This document shows positions 41,142-52,448 of a stretch of DNA of 64,000 nucleotides, piece after piece. The stretch is from Pagrus major. Taxonomy: Eukaryota > Chordata > Actinopteri > Spariformes > Sparidae. The DNA lies in NCBI RefSeq assembly GCF_040436345.1, contig NC_133230.1, forward strand, positions 8,949,297 to 9,013,296, read 5' to 3'. The translations under genes and the position numbers were made by a program. The notes under the pieces are model-generated. The model had not been told where the DNA came from, ran no database searches, and saw only the letters and a program-made list of their open reading frames with translations. Within the stretch, counting starts at the first letter, position 1. Every line of letters starts with the position of its first letter.

Positions 41142-42653
41142 AAGGCGCCCACTCTCTGCAGCAGTCCGGCTCAAACTGCCGTCCTTCAACAGTCAGACGG
41201 TTTCTTCTCAAAGAGCACAACATTGATTCTTATTTTGACAGAAGCAATAACAACACAATCATGATATAATGCACTCAGGTACTTGATACAAGCAGCACAA
41301 ATGAGACCGATGGTTATTTGACAGTTACCTGGTTACCTGTGAGCAACATTGTGCTGTATAAAGTCTTTTAACAATCAGCCGTGCAGCTTAATGTCTCCGT
41401 TTGTTCGCTCTTCAATAATGTTCTCATGTTGTTTGTTCCTCAGGCTGCACTGTCACTTCTGATGCTGAGGAATCCAATTTTCCCCAAGTCTCATCATCTG
41501 GCAAACTACCACTACTCAGGTCAGTCATCATAACAACTCTTATTCTTATTTTGCCCGTCATAATAAGTGGATGTGATTTAACTAAGGGCAGAACAGATTA
41601 GTTGACAGCCATCAATGTTAGCTATTGACAGAAAGTGGATACTGATGGATCATTTCTGTCATCTTTTAAGCAAAAAATGCCAAACATTCCCAAGTTTCAG
41701 CCTCTCATTTGTGAGGACTTGCAGTAGGGATCTAAGGATTTTTTTTTTTTTTTTTACGGATGTTACTGATTGTAGTAATCAAAGATTACATTACTGTATA
41801 TTCTTCATTGCTAAGGGTGTCACGTGACTTTCGATTAAATTTTTTTTATCAGCACTGACGTCTATGCTTTTGTTAGACGTTGACTTTTATGCTCTGACAA
41901 CTGTCATTTGTATTTTTTATGAGGTGCACTTGAATGCACCACCATTGTCCATACTGTATTTTATTTAAAAATTGATTTGATTAGATAGATTTTTTTTAAG
42001 ATTCTTGCAAGTGCGGGACTATTACGTTAAGGAGGTCGAGGGGCCGAGAAAGAAGGAACCCTCTGATGATGAAAAAAAAAACATACCGATAATTGGCCAG
42101 GCTGATAATCAGTCCACTTTAAAAAACATTTTTTAGTCTTATGTGATATTAAATTTGTCATTTTGGGTTGAGTGGAGAGAAAAAAAGCTATTGAAGATAT
42201 CAACTTGGCATTTTTCACTATTTCCTGACATTTAAGGCCCAAACAGTTCACTGGTTAATGGAAAAAACAGCAGGCAGGTCAATACATAATGAAAATAATC
42301 ATCAGCTGCAGCCTTAGAACTCAATCTGGAGTAATTTTCAGAATTTTCCTGATGTCGATCAGTTCCTCATCTGATGAATTCCACACAGCTGGCACTTACA
42401 CGCTCATAATTAGTCGAAAAATCCTGATTTCAGCCAAGATGAAATCTCAGCCCGCAGCCTCGCCTCAAAGCGATGGCAGCTGCAGCAGTGAGAGTGTCAG
42501 GGTGGTGGTGGTGGGGGTAGTGGGTGACTGTGGAGGATTGTCAGGGTCAACGCGATGAGGGAGGGAGGGAGGGGAGAAGGGAGGAGGGGGGGTTTACAGC
42601 GTGTGCTTAATCCCGGGCAGAAGACAGGAGAGTCATTGTTTATCGAGTGATTT

Positions 42654-42691
<38 letters not shown>

Positions 42692-45600
42692 TTGTAAGGG
42701 TGGGGGTGGGATAGAAGTTGTCTGGATCCCTGCACATTCAGAATATAGACTAGAAGCAGATACTTAAGTGTTTTTAAACTCGCCATTAACATGCTGCATC
42801 TTTCTCCTTGTAAATGTCTCTCCCTCTCTTCCTCCCCCTCCTCCTTCAGGATCAGACAACTGGACCGCAGCAGAGAGACGCCAGTTCAACAAAGGCATCA
42901 CTGCATACAAGAAGGACTTCTTCATGGTGCAGAAACAGGTACGTTGTGGGCTCAAACGTAAGAATAGAAAAATAAAAAAGTAGCTGTGGGAGTGCTGATT
43001 CGATTTCCTCTTCCAATAGTTCAAAAATCCTCCCATAACAAGTATTTTCCCTGACTATAGCAAAGGGAAATACAGTCACTCTTGAGCAATGTTTCCCTCT
43101 TGTTTAATTATTTGCAGCGTCCATTATTGCTTTTCCACAAGACTGCAAAACTATTACATTCTCTTGTCTAAATCACAGTTTCAAGCTTCTCAGTGTTCAC
43201 TGACCATACCACCATACTGAAGGCTTTTAAAATTGGATTTATAAATATTCTTTAGACCTTATATTTTTCTCCAAACAAATAATTTTATTGCATTATATAA
43301 AGAAGGGTGTTTATTCATCTGAAAAATATACTGAATGAAAAAAGGAAATGCATAAAACGGCTACAGATCATTTGAGCTCGCCCTGTCTAAGGCTGTACTT
43401 AGCAGCTCCGAAGTGCCCTGTAAAATGACCTTATGTGTCGAATAACGTGCAGTGACATTTAAGAAATAAATAAATGAAAAAGAAAAGACACTCCGTTAAC
43501 AGGAAATGTGTGTGTGGTTCACAGGTGATCACCAAGTCAGTGGCGCAGTGTGTGGAGTTTTATTACACCCACAAGAAGCATGTCAAGATTGGCCGTAACG
43601 GTACGCTGCTCTACGGCGAGGCGGAGCCCCTTGACAGCAAGACCGCCGAGGAGGAGATGGACCACAAGGTGAGTTACATGTTTTAATATGTGTTTTTGTT
43701 GGTGATATATAGACAAAGAGACTGTTCAGACCTGGTTATAACATTTGTCCTGAGTGATCTGATCACAAGTGGACAGCTCTCAAGCTGAGCATTGAACAAG
43801 TAACAGCAATATCACCAGACTCCCTTAACAAATTGCGTGATTTTGAGAGTTGTTCATTGAGGAGAAACATCACGAACTTTGTGAAACGGCCGATTTGAAT
43901 TCTTGAAAGCACATATGCCTTTTTGTACATTCGGCGTGAAATGCAAAACATTAAGATGTTTCTTTCCTTGTAAAAAGTGTCAGTTCGTCACAGCATTGCT
44001 GTGCTTGCCTGGCTACTTCTGTGTCTAAAGTGCGTCTTACTTTCCAGCAGCTGTTTGAACACTGTTTACACCAAATCTATTACAGAAGACAACATTTTAT
44101 TGATGGTAAACATGTCAGATTTTACAAGTACAGTAAGTAGTTACCAATATAGGTGACTTCTTCGATGCCTGTGGCGAAAGTCCCCAGACTCACTCAAAAA
44201 AACCCTCCCTCAAGAAACTTTATAAACTCTGTCTAAAACAAATTCCTAACTATTTGGGCCTTCTTGTTAATTCCGCAAATGTCATACATGAGGATATTTC
44301 TTTATTTGTGTCAAAACATTGCGCCTGCCGTCCAGCTGTGATCGGTCACCCAGGAACAATGTTGACACCAGGTGTGACACATGTACCTGTTGTCTCTAGA
44401 TAACCTGGTTAGAAATCAACAGAATGAGTGGCTGTTCATCCGCAGGGTGTTATGATTAAATATGAATGAGCCGAGTTTTATTTAGATGTGAAACTGCAGC
44501 GTGTCAGTTCAGAAATAACACGGCTCAGATTATCTTCATTGACCACCTCAGTCTTCAAATGAACTGTGTGAGTCCCCGTCCTAATGTAGATGCAGTTTGA
44601 AGGCTATCACATATTGTATAACACAAACACAAATTAGCATCTAGCTGTAAATTTCTCCCCTGGAGACTCTTTTACACTTACACTCGTGTTCCTCGGGTCA
44701 GCAGGGCTCTCACAGGTTGGAGCCACAGAGGGAGGAGGACAGCCGGAAGTGGGAAGGGTCAGCTGACAGGAAACAGGAAGTCGGCCCCACCAGGGTGTCG
44801 AACAAACTGCAGTCAACTGAGAACGTGAGTGTGAAATTGATAATCACCTCTGCGTGGGAAAGGAAGCCTCAGCTGAATGAAAAGAAAGAATTAGTGGATA
44901 AGGGAGTGAATGGAAGAACAGTTGTTTTATGTTTCCTAGGTTACTGTATTTGCCGGAATATAAGATGACTCCCTCTTTTCCGATATCTGTGTTTGAGGAA
45001 AAGTCCCTAAGATAAAAAAGTTGTCATCCTTGAAGCCTTTGTTTTTTTCATAATCACTCAAAGTGAAACATAATGGACGCAAAATAATGTGATCCGTCAA
45101 GAAGTGCGTTTACATAGCGTTTTTTTTTTTACATGCACAGATTGTTTATTCCCGCTGTCAAGCATCTAATCTGCCGGAAATATAACAGAAGAAGAAGAAT
45201 AAGATGCATGATTCGTTTATTCTTTCCGTCTGTTAATACAGTTTTCAAGATGGACGCAGTTCATTGTGTCCAGGGAACAATATTTGCGTTTCTGGTTTGG
45301 TTGATTCTCGCCTCATTCATCTTTTCAGACACTTGTTTGAACGACTCATTTTGAGCTTTTGGACCATCAGGGCATTCAACAATCCAAAAATCTTTTTAAA
45401 ATCTCCAGTTGCATCTGCCACAAACCAGTTCTGTTTTGCTCCCACTTTGTTTCTGGCCCTCCTGGAAGCGGCGTCACCTAATGTCAGCCCCACATGATGC
45501 GAACATACCCAGAAATAATAATAATAATGATATATTTCCTCCCTCTGTGCAGCAAAACACGTCACAGAAGCCTCGACTATAATACATCCAAATATAATTT

Positions 45601-48600
45601 CTAGAAAAATATATTGTCTCATGAATGGGGTCATCATGGCATCATTAATAAAAAAGAGGCAACCATGTGAAATCATGAAAAAACACACTAAAGTAGGTCA
45701 GTACTCCAGAATGATTGATGGCTGAAAGACATTATAATTACTCTTTGTTGTATGTGTTAATTAATGCCGTGGTGGTTATATTGTGATTAGCGAACAGAGT
45801 GTCACTTCTCATTTGTGCAAAAAGCGCAATTTCTCGAAGCCATGAAAGCACTTTAACTATAGGAGTTATCAGCTTTTCTTTATTTTTTTATTGGATTGTT
45901 TGCACATTAAAAGATACAGCTGTTTTGGGTGATATGGTATGTAAAAGAAAAGCAGTCACATGCACATATACAGACACACTTAACACCTACATACACATTG
46001 ATTTACAATAGAGAAAACCAGGAAAAGCAGAAGCTAAAAGCCACTACAGATATCTCGAGATGAACAGGATTACAGTAAATAAAATTGGATTATTTTGGAA
46101 CAAATCTCCACATGTTCCAGGTTGGAAGCCTCAGTTGGCCTCATCAGATTTAACACATTTGTCCTTTTGAACTCTTCTGACTTGTCCTGGTGGACCATTG
46201 TTGAAATTGGTGCCCCCTGCTGGATGTTTAAGTGGAGAAAAACTTGGCTGATGTCCACCTCTTTGGATTGTGTAACCCCATTATGTCTGTCAACAAACAA
46301 TGACTCGACAAGAAACCTTTATTCTCATTATTCACATTACTTTTCACCATTCAGCGCACACGATAATGTTTTCATTCAAGCTCCAGACTGTGCATAGTTT
46401 TGTTTTCTTTAACTGGCACATGATTGCATGCCATTGTAACACTATGCTACATGAAAGATGCCCATAAAGCAGCTTCGAGCTCATTATTTATGTCCTAATT
46501 GCTCGCAGTAACCGTGTTAAACATCTTTGGAGCTTTCATGTTCACCACACCTCTCTCACTTTTATCCTGTGTGTGCAGCCGGGGACCGTTCTGATCATGA
46601 AAGGCCAGGAGGACGCAGGGAGGGACCAGCCGCTGTCCCGGGTCATCCACCCCCCTCATCCACCCCCTCCCAGCTCCAAGTCGAGCTACGACGGCAACGC
46701 GCGCAGGACCAGCCCTTCAACAGGCAACAAAGGCACAGCTGGTCAGGAGGGAGAGTTCCCCTGCAAGAAATGTGGCAGGTCAGTGATCAGAAATATCACA
46801 CTAGCCGCTGCTGTTGTGTTGGAGACGTTGGCATGGCTCTGTTTACTCATGCAAACAGCAGCAGCAGCAGTTACGTAAGAGGCCGCAGACTGAACTAGCT
46901 AGAGACAAAATACAGAATCTCTGCAGGAAATATTGCTACTGCTACTGCCCATTTGGAATAAGTTTTAGTAAATAGAGGCAAGTGTCTGATAGTGTTTGAA
47001 AGAACCAAACCGTCCCTTCATGCTTTGGTTAAATAACAGTCCGTCCTCTGGCAACACCAGCCTGTTATTGCCAACTGTGTCCTAGCAACTGAAACACGGA
47101 GTGGATACGGCACACGGAGCCTCTCAGCTCTACCCAGCGACTTGACAAGAGCTTTACTCACCTTTTACTCTGCTCAAAGTGTGCTCATTATAGATTAGCC
47201 GCCACTACAGAGGCTGATAATGGTGTTACAGGAAATCCAACCAGGCTTATCAGTCATTTACCAACACTGAAAGACTTTAAAATTGCACAATTTGGGAAAG
47301 GTCTCAGTCGCAGTGCAGATGGCTGCACGTTTCTTGGAGCTATAGACCCACATGCTGTGATATTCATTGTTCCAATATCCCTCGTCATTACCCAGCCTGA
47401 TTGCAATGCAAACAAGAAGACAAGCAGTTAAAAGAGAGTAAAGACTATGATAAAAGTACTGACTTTATAAACTGTGTCAGCACTCAGATAATGAGCACTT
47501 CCTCCTCATTTATTTTTGTGCCTTCTATCCATCTTTTGTCATGCTAAATTAGTCCGCCGGTTAACTCTTCATGCGTTCAAAAAAACCTCACATACTATCG
47601 AAAACAGAGTTCTCCACGCATCTTCCAGGAAAACAGAGCTGAATCAGGTTATTTTCAGCTTGAGGACAGCAAACACTCAAAGAAAGGAGGGGGACTAGAG
47701 CACACTGATAAATTTGCAGTGGAAAAAGGCTGATTATCTCCGGTAACGACTTCCCCAAGTGGGTAAATTGATTACATAAAGTCGTCATGAAGTTTTTCGC
47801 TGCCGCCCAACCCTGCTCACCAAAGTCTCCCTTTATGACATGCACCTCTTTAGCTACACGTAAACGCAATTTCACACTCGGACTCGTGTCTCATTTAGCT
47901 TCCAAGTAACGAAGTATCTCCTCCATCATGGTGCGAGTATTCATTTATTTCTGTCACAGCAGCACGAGAATAAATGTGCAGAAAAAGAGATTAATTTCTC
48001 GTCCTCCTTTCGCAAGTGCGGCGTCATAATAAAAGGTTTCACTCAGTTGTCATCTCCGCAGCTCAAAGAAAATAAAGCAGTTTCATAAACAGACTGTTGA
48101 CAAGCCAGTTGTAATTTAAAGTCTTTTTCCCATTGTAGTGCAGGACAGAAGACATGGGGCTCCAATAATGATGAGAACAGCCGTGTCCCTCCTTATATTT
48201 TTCATTTTCACCAATGCCAACTGCATGGAATAAGTCAATATCCCATAAAATGCTTCAGATGCAGCTTATTAACAAACAAGAATGATGTAAGAGTCACAAT
48301 TTAACGCCGTGTCATTTTATGCTTGATGTAAAAGAGGCATGATGAGAGTTAAAAGGCAAAGTCAACAGTGGCCATGATTAATTATTCATTTCCAACAGTT
48401 TTAAGATGCATCATTGATGAGCGCTTTTCATCCTTGATGTTGCTATTAATGTGATTTTTATCGTCTGATGTACGCACATTTTTTTGCAATGATCTCTCAA
48501 ATGTGGTTATCAAATGCCCTGTGACGAAGATATTTACCAGAGGCCGGATATTCGGAGTTAAACAGGAAATTTAGTCAGTAAAGTTAGCTGTGAATTTAAT

Positions 48601-48987
48601 AATCATAAATTACCCCAAGCATCTTTTTCTGCAACATAATCTCTTTAAAAAAAAGTGTTTGTATTGATGCATATCGGAAAAACATATGCTCCGATACCGT
48701 TCTATCTGGTCAAGCTCTATTAACAGTAAGTTCCTTCTCTTTCCTGTAGGATTTTCTACAAGGTTAAGAGCCGCAGCGCCCACATGAAGAGCCACGCAGA
48801 GCAGGAGAAGAAGGCCGCAGCGCTGCGCCTGAAGGAGGCCGAGGAACGAGCGGCGGCAAAAGCCGCAGCCGAGGCCGCCGCCCTCCTCGCTGCGCGGCAG
48901 CAGAACGGGACGCGACAGATGGGCGGGGACAGCACCAACGACGACTCGTCCGACGGGGAGGACGATGACGACGAGGACTGGCAGTAA
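28585..48987 (+). CDS. MIDEAS: Mitotic deacetylase-associated SANT domain protein, complete
   Basis: MIDEAS (ELMSAN1, formerly C14orf43) is the nuclear scaffold that joins HDAC1/2 and DNTTIP1 in the MiDAC deacetylase complex (family knowledge). There are twelve coding exons: 28585-30144, 32048-32320, 32857-33202, 33975-34041, 36470-36612, 37484-37587, 41444-41519, 42850-42938, 43525-43668, 44705-44824, 46579-46778 and 48750-48987. Frames join throughout, giving 1119 aa (human about 1045). In order, the protein has a start [11 protein letters not shown], a Gln-rich block (264-359), [10 protein letters not shown] (about 442-451) and [18 protein letters not shown] (from 487). Next come [12 protein letters not shown], the proline-rich [19 protein letters not shown] and [18 protein letters not shown]. 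The ELM2 domain (about 750-840), SANT domain (about 857-906), one C2H2 finger (C1036, C1039, H1052, H1056) and an acidic tail follow. The start at 28585 is the first in-frame ATG. The first intron is in the 5' UTR. PTGR2 is the neighbour, as in human 14q24.3. Confidence 0.97.
29374..29661 (+). repeat. MIDEAS: Glutamine-rich coding repeat in MIDEAS
   Basis: This is a mixed CAG/CAA tract encoding about 96 residues dominated by Gln, with Ile, His, Leu and Met interruptions. The longest pure glutamine run is 12 residues (about 29584-29619). CAA interruptions are frequent, which usually stabilises such tracts. Human MIDEAS has a shorter Gln-rich patch in the same part of the protein. Confidence 0.95.
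30145..32047 (+). other. MIDEAS: MIDEAS intron 1 of the coding region
   Basis: The donor is gtaagt and the acceptor ttaatag at 32047. It contains a self-complementary (TA)n block at 30701-30735. The upstream frame stays open for 63 codons past the donor (stop near 30333), so intron retention would add a hydrophobic tail. No other gene was recognised. Confidence 0.75.
33252..33890. repeat. TTAA-ended short element, family A
   Basis: The left terminus is TTTAAAGGATAACAAATG and the right end CATTTTTGGGTGAGG. It is about 640 bp with the same internal order as the 4443 copy, but the right-end TTAA is lost. It fills most of the MIDEAS intron between 33202 and 33975. Confidence 0.85.
34042..36469 (+). 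other. MIDEAS: MIDEAS intron with a TTAA-ended element
   Basis: This 2.4-kb intron runs from gtgagt at 34042 to ttccccag at 36469. It contains the family G element at 34924-35203. The rest is unremarkable AT-rich sequence. Confidence 0.75.
34924..35203. repeat. TTAA-ended short element, family G
   Basis: It begins TTAAAGCAACATTATGTAAC and ends GGTGTTGCTTTAA. The outer 11 bp are exact inverted repeats. It is about 280 bp and non-coding. No second copy was noticed in the window. Confidence 0.7.
40462..40517. repeat. Short LINE-tail fragment
   Basis: The motif 'ccttggcggaggtacgcgct-ctac-aagtgccattctagttg' recurs in teleost RTE-type LINE tails. It is a fragment only. Family assignment is from general knowledge. 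Confidence 0.5.
41055..41140. repeat. (TG)n / (TGCG)n microsatellite
   Basis: About 85 bp of alternating purine-pyrimidine TG with GC interruptions lies in a MIDEAS intron about 300 bp before an exon. Confidence 0.95.
41520..42849 (+). other. MIDEAS: MIDEAS intron
   Basis: This 1.3-kb intron contains a poly-T run at 41738-41755, a G-rich stretch at 42500-42600 and a (TG)n tract at about 42656-42690. Otherwise nothing was recognised. Confidence 0.75.
42656..42690. repeat. (TG)n microsatellite
   Basis: About 17 TG units. Confidence 0.95.
42850..43668 (+). other. MIDEAS: MIDEAS exons encoding the SANT domain
   Basis: Exons 42850-42938 and 43525-43668 encode [20 protein letters not shown], then [30 protein letters not shown]. 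This is a typical HDAC-activating SANT fold with basic residues (KKDFF, YYTHKK) where inositol phosphate is contacted in related corepressors. That role is family knowledge, not shown here. Confidence 0.92.
44702..44824 (+). other. MIDEAS: MIDEAS exon with a tandem NAGNAG acceptor
   Basis: The intron ends ...gggtcagcag. Splicing can occur after either CAG, including or skipping one Gln codon at 44702-44704 without changing frame. I use the downstream site (44705) in the main model. Confidence 0.6.
44825..46578 (+). other. MIDEAS: MIDEAS intron
   Basis: This 1.75-kb intron contains only a short (AAT)n at about 45516-45530 and AT-rich sequence. The open frames in it carry no recognisable protein features. 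Confidence 0.75.
46779..48749 (+). other. MIDEAS: Last MIDEAS intron
   Basis: This 2-kb intron splits the zinc-finger codons (phase 2). A (CAG)n-like stretch lies near 46857-46870. No repeat family or gene was recognised. Confidence 0.75.
48750..48987 (+). other. MIDEAS: MIDEAS last coding exon: zinc finger end, helix and acidic tail
   Basis: The finger begins in the previous exon (FPCKKCGR) and finishes here ([15 protein letters not shown]), giving C-x2-C-x12-H-x3-H. An Ala/Glu/Lys-rich probable helix follows ([20 protein letters not shown]). The tail ends in an Asp/Glu-rich stretch and TAA at 48985-48987. Confidence 0.93.
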
Positions 48988-49592
48988 GAGGAAGGCGGCA
49001 CACACTGACTGCACCGCGCGGCGTGGCTCGCTCTCTGGGATCGGAGGAGGAAAGTTGATTAAATAAAAAAAAAAGAGGAATCCCTCCTGTGAACTTTGTG
49101 TACATTTTGTGGAACAAGAAGACTTCCGTTGCTCGGCACATTCAGGGACAGATTTACTCCCGTGTATGTGTTTGTGAATGTGTGGACTGACTGGACTGAG
49201 TGTGTGTGTGTGTGTGCGTGCGTGCGCGTGTGTGTGTGCGTGCTTTCCAAAACTCACCAACGGCCCTTTACTCTGCTTGAAAAGCTTTTCAAGAGTTACC
49301 TCTCATGGTCACAGGGCTCGGTCAAATCAAAGCCATGTCGCCTCTCTCGGCGCTGTCCCGCTCTCCACGCCAGGCCTCTCCCTCAGCACTTCTCCCCGCG
49401 TCCTCTGTCAGAGGCAGACCTCCTTTTTTTTTTTCTTTTTTTTTTTTTCTCGCTCGATGAGCCACGGCACGTGCTCGCTCAAGCTGCGTTCCCGACCGGC
49501 TGAAGTTTTGGCGACGCGAACACTGAAATCTGACAGCTTGGGGGAGCGCGGCGAGGTGAACGAACAGAGGGATGTGCTGTTAGCTTCTCTGC

Positions 49593-49634
49593 TGATGGAT
49601 GGATGGACGGACGGACGGATGGATGGATGGATGG
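49593..49634. repeat. (GGAT)n / (GGAC)n tetranucleotide tract
   Basis: About 10 tetranucleotide units lie in the MIDEAS 3' UTR. Confidence 0.93.
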
Positions 49635-50256
49635 CATGTGCAAACTGTTGCCTTTGTTTCGCCGCTCTTCTGCACTCAAGGCTGCCAAAAGCTTTCTCAG
49701 ATGCATGTCGTGCACCAAATGGGTTCCCTCCCTCTCTGTGTGAGCATTGTTCATTTGGGCTTTAGTTCTGTGAATCCCTCTTCAGCCCTCGTCACTTTTT
49801 ATAGCTCCCAGTTTGTTCCTCACTGTTGATGCCTTGGATGTTTTGATGCTTTTTATCTTGAAATGACAATCAATTTCACACTGTTGTTGTTTTTTTTTCT
49901 CTTTCTTTTTATAAATATATATATACAGGTAAACGTTACTTTTTCTGCCTGTGTAGCTATATATGGTTATTGTTGTTGTTTTTGTGAATATTCTTGTTAT
50001 TGATTATTATTAATATTATTATTATTATATCCTGGTTTTGGCTGCAGTTTAATTGAGCGCTTTTCCATACTTGTCCATAGCTTCTTCATTTGTTTTTTTT
50101 TTTATTTAAACAAAAACAAAAATAGTGCTACTTGCTGCCTGTTTATAACTGTGAGATTTATTTTTTTTTTGGGAAGCCAGAAATGAAGAAAAGGCAGAAA
50201 CGTATGTGCAATAGAACAAGTTGACCCTCCCCTGTTTACCAGAGCGTCGGAGCCCT

Positions 50257-50278
50257 CCCCCCCCCCCCCCCCCCCCCC
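50257..50278 (+). repeat. Poly(C) run, 22 bases
   Basis: An uninterrupted run of 22 C sits within a C/T-rich context in the predicted MIDEAS 3' UTR (sense strand). Exact length is unreliable in assemblies. Confidence 0.9.
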
Positions 50279-50469
50279 TCTCCGTGTCATGCTCCTGACT
50301 GACTGCTCTGGATGCCTCTCTGTCAACCCTGTAACTGATAGGAGGTACTGACTTTGACTGTTGAAACCGCAGCTCTCTGTAGATACACATAACAAACCGG
50401 GAAAGACAACAAACAGCACAAATTCTGGAAACAGATATCAACGTTTATGACACGCTCGCTACCCTGAAA

Positions 50470-51310
50470 TTTCAAAAGAGTTCACTCTTTCCATTGTCCA
50501 ACACAGTAAATATTTTGCTGATGCATACTGGCATGACGGGAAGACAGGTTCTTTACTGTAAACCAAACTTCAGTGCTAACATTAGACGCATTTCCTTTTT
50601 TCTTTTGAAATATATGCTCCTCTACTTAGACAGTTCAACCAGAGCTTCCTTTTTACACATTTCCTCATTAAATTAATTATATCCTCTTGTCAATAAACAG
50701 GCCATTCCTTTCCGCAAACCATACCTAACTCAAATTTAGCAGGTTTTTAGAGGGGTTCCTGAATTATTTTATTATTTATACTTTCGCCCCTGTTTACATC
50801 CTTGTTCTCTCGATAACGGTGAATAATTTGCTGATACAAACGGTTATTAAGAGAAGAGGAAGCAGTCTTTACTGTAAACCAAACTCGACCCACATTTTGC
50901 AGGTTTTAACAGACGATTCTGCGTGCTGAAATTAGACATTCATTTACTTTTTCTTCTGTTTACATTTTACACCTCCCACAGATTGTTGTTGATTATATAA
51001 TAACGGGCTTTAAGAGAAGCAGACGCATTCTTTCCTGTAAACCGTACTTGACCCAGATTTTGAAGGTTTTAACAGGAGATTTTGAATGCTGACACAAGAC
51101 TCTTCAGAAGGAGATCTATAACAAATGCTTCCTGCCGAGACATTTCATTACTTTTACACACTTCCCACGAACATAAATGTATCAGTAAATTATTAACTGC
51201 CAATAAACAGGCCGTAAGCATTGTTCTGTAAACCAGACTGAATTCAAATTTTGCATGTTTTTACATGAGATTCTAAATTCTCTTATCAGACTTATATTTC
51301 ACATTAAAGT
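50470..51310 (+). repeat. Degenerate tandem repeat, about 160-bp unit, five copies
   Basis: The marker CTGTAAACC (or CCGCAAACC) recurs at 50556, 50712, 50872, 51035 and 51226, a spacing of 156, 160, 163 and 191 bases. After the marker the copies share ATTTTGCAGGTTTTAACAG and then a variable region with GATTCTGAATGCTG. Copies differ by substitutions and small indels, and copy 1 lacks the middle. The repeat lies inside the predicted MIDEAS 3' UTR. Confidence 0.85.
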
Positions 51311-52442
51311 TCCTGTTTCTTGATATCCAATGACTGTAAAGTGAAACCTGTTCTCAGATTCTCCCTTTGCCAGCATGTAAAAGTGTCTCAAACTGTGTTT
51401 AGATCGCTGCGACACTGACTCGCTCAGCTGATACCGTTACTAGGTGGGTCGGCAGTAAATGAAGGGCAGCATAACGCAGCTTACATATGCATCGGGGGAA
51501 CTGTTCAATAATGTGACGAAAAAATTTGCAAATGTAGTAAATCTTGGGTTACTGTTGGACAAAATTGAAGGTGGTTAGGAAAGAGCTGCGTTTGTTAATT
51601 TGCTTCACCCCGACACGTGTATCTATGGTTGACTTGTTTCTGTTTACCTTGTTGCTGATAGCAGGCACTGATTTGGACTATGGAAACAGCATGTTTTGAT
51701 CCGTCTATCTCTACATATCTCAATGTTAAGCCCTTCGGCCCGGAGCCAGCTTCTGTTGCCACAGCAACAAATGGGTTAAAGGGTTATTTTCCTTTAAAGG
51801 ACAAACCACAGTGGGGAGTTGGGGGAGCAGGGAGAAAACGGCTCCAATTACCAGTTACTCCACAAGTTAATCCTGGGTCTATGCACAGACTGTTTGTGTG
51901 TGTGAGAGTGTGTGCGTGCGTGTGTGTGTGGGGAAATACTGTTAAAAGTGTGTGTGTGAGAGTGCTTTGAGGTCAAATGTTAAACTGTACCGCCAGTCAA
52001 TGAGAAAAAAAAAAACAAGTTTTTGCAGACTGTTCACATGTTTGGTATGTTAATTTATATTTTATTTGGGCTTGTCTTGAGGTTCTCACGGAGGGTAAAT
52101 TTATTGTCCACGAAAAAGGTTTTCAAGCTGTTTTCAAAAGAAGAATTAGCGATGAAATCGAGGCCACGACACACAAACACACAGCTGTAAACTCTCCTCA
52201 TTTCATCCAGTTGGTTAAGGGAAATTTTAAAGGGGACAAAAAGGTTTATTTAGCTAAAGATTAGAAGATATATATGAATGAAATTCTATGTTTGCATACT
52301 TTCTATGCTATTTTCATATGGGGTTCACACTAATGTTGAAAACGGAAAGGAATCTCAAGTGCTTTTTACTACAGTGTAACTTATTTGTTCAATTTGATTT
52401 TTACCACCTGTGTTTTTAGTAATGATTTATGAAGCACTGTAT

Positions 52443-52448
52443 ATTAAA
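52443..52448 (+). terminator. MIDEAS: Candidate poly(A) signal of MIDEAS
   Basis: ATTAAA is followed by a T-rich, then GT-rich stretch (gagtgtgtcagtttg) about 25-40 bases on. It is the second-best hexamer, so the 3' end is tentative. Confidence 0.45.

Larger units (their letters stand above)
37588..41443 (+). other. MIDEAS: Largest MIDEAS intron
   Basis: This 3.9-kb intron runs between gtgagt at 37588 and the tgttcctcag acceptor at 41443. It contains a LINE-tail fragment (about 40462-40517), a short retroposon-like stretch at about 40780-40840 and the TG tract at 41055-41140. No exon beyond those listed keeps the frame. Confidence 0.75.
34024..41519 (+). other. MIDEAS: MIDEAS exons encoding the ELM2 domain
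   Basis: The domain is split over exons 36470-36612, 37484-37587 and 41444-41519, with its lead-in at the end of 33975-34041. The signature runs from [13 protein letters not shown] through AELVWVP, then [18 protein letters not shown] and [11 protein letters not shown]. In the family this domain recruits HDAC1/2 together with the SANT domain. The aligned core shows no missing segment. Confidence 0.9.

Noticed and set aside
48610-49260. A 216-codon minus-strand frame opposite the last MIDEAS exon
   Set aside because: It is antisense to a verified coding exon and a TG tract, with low-complexity content.
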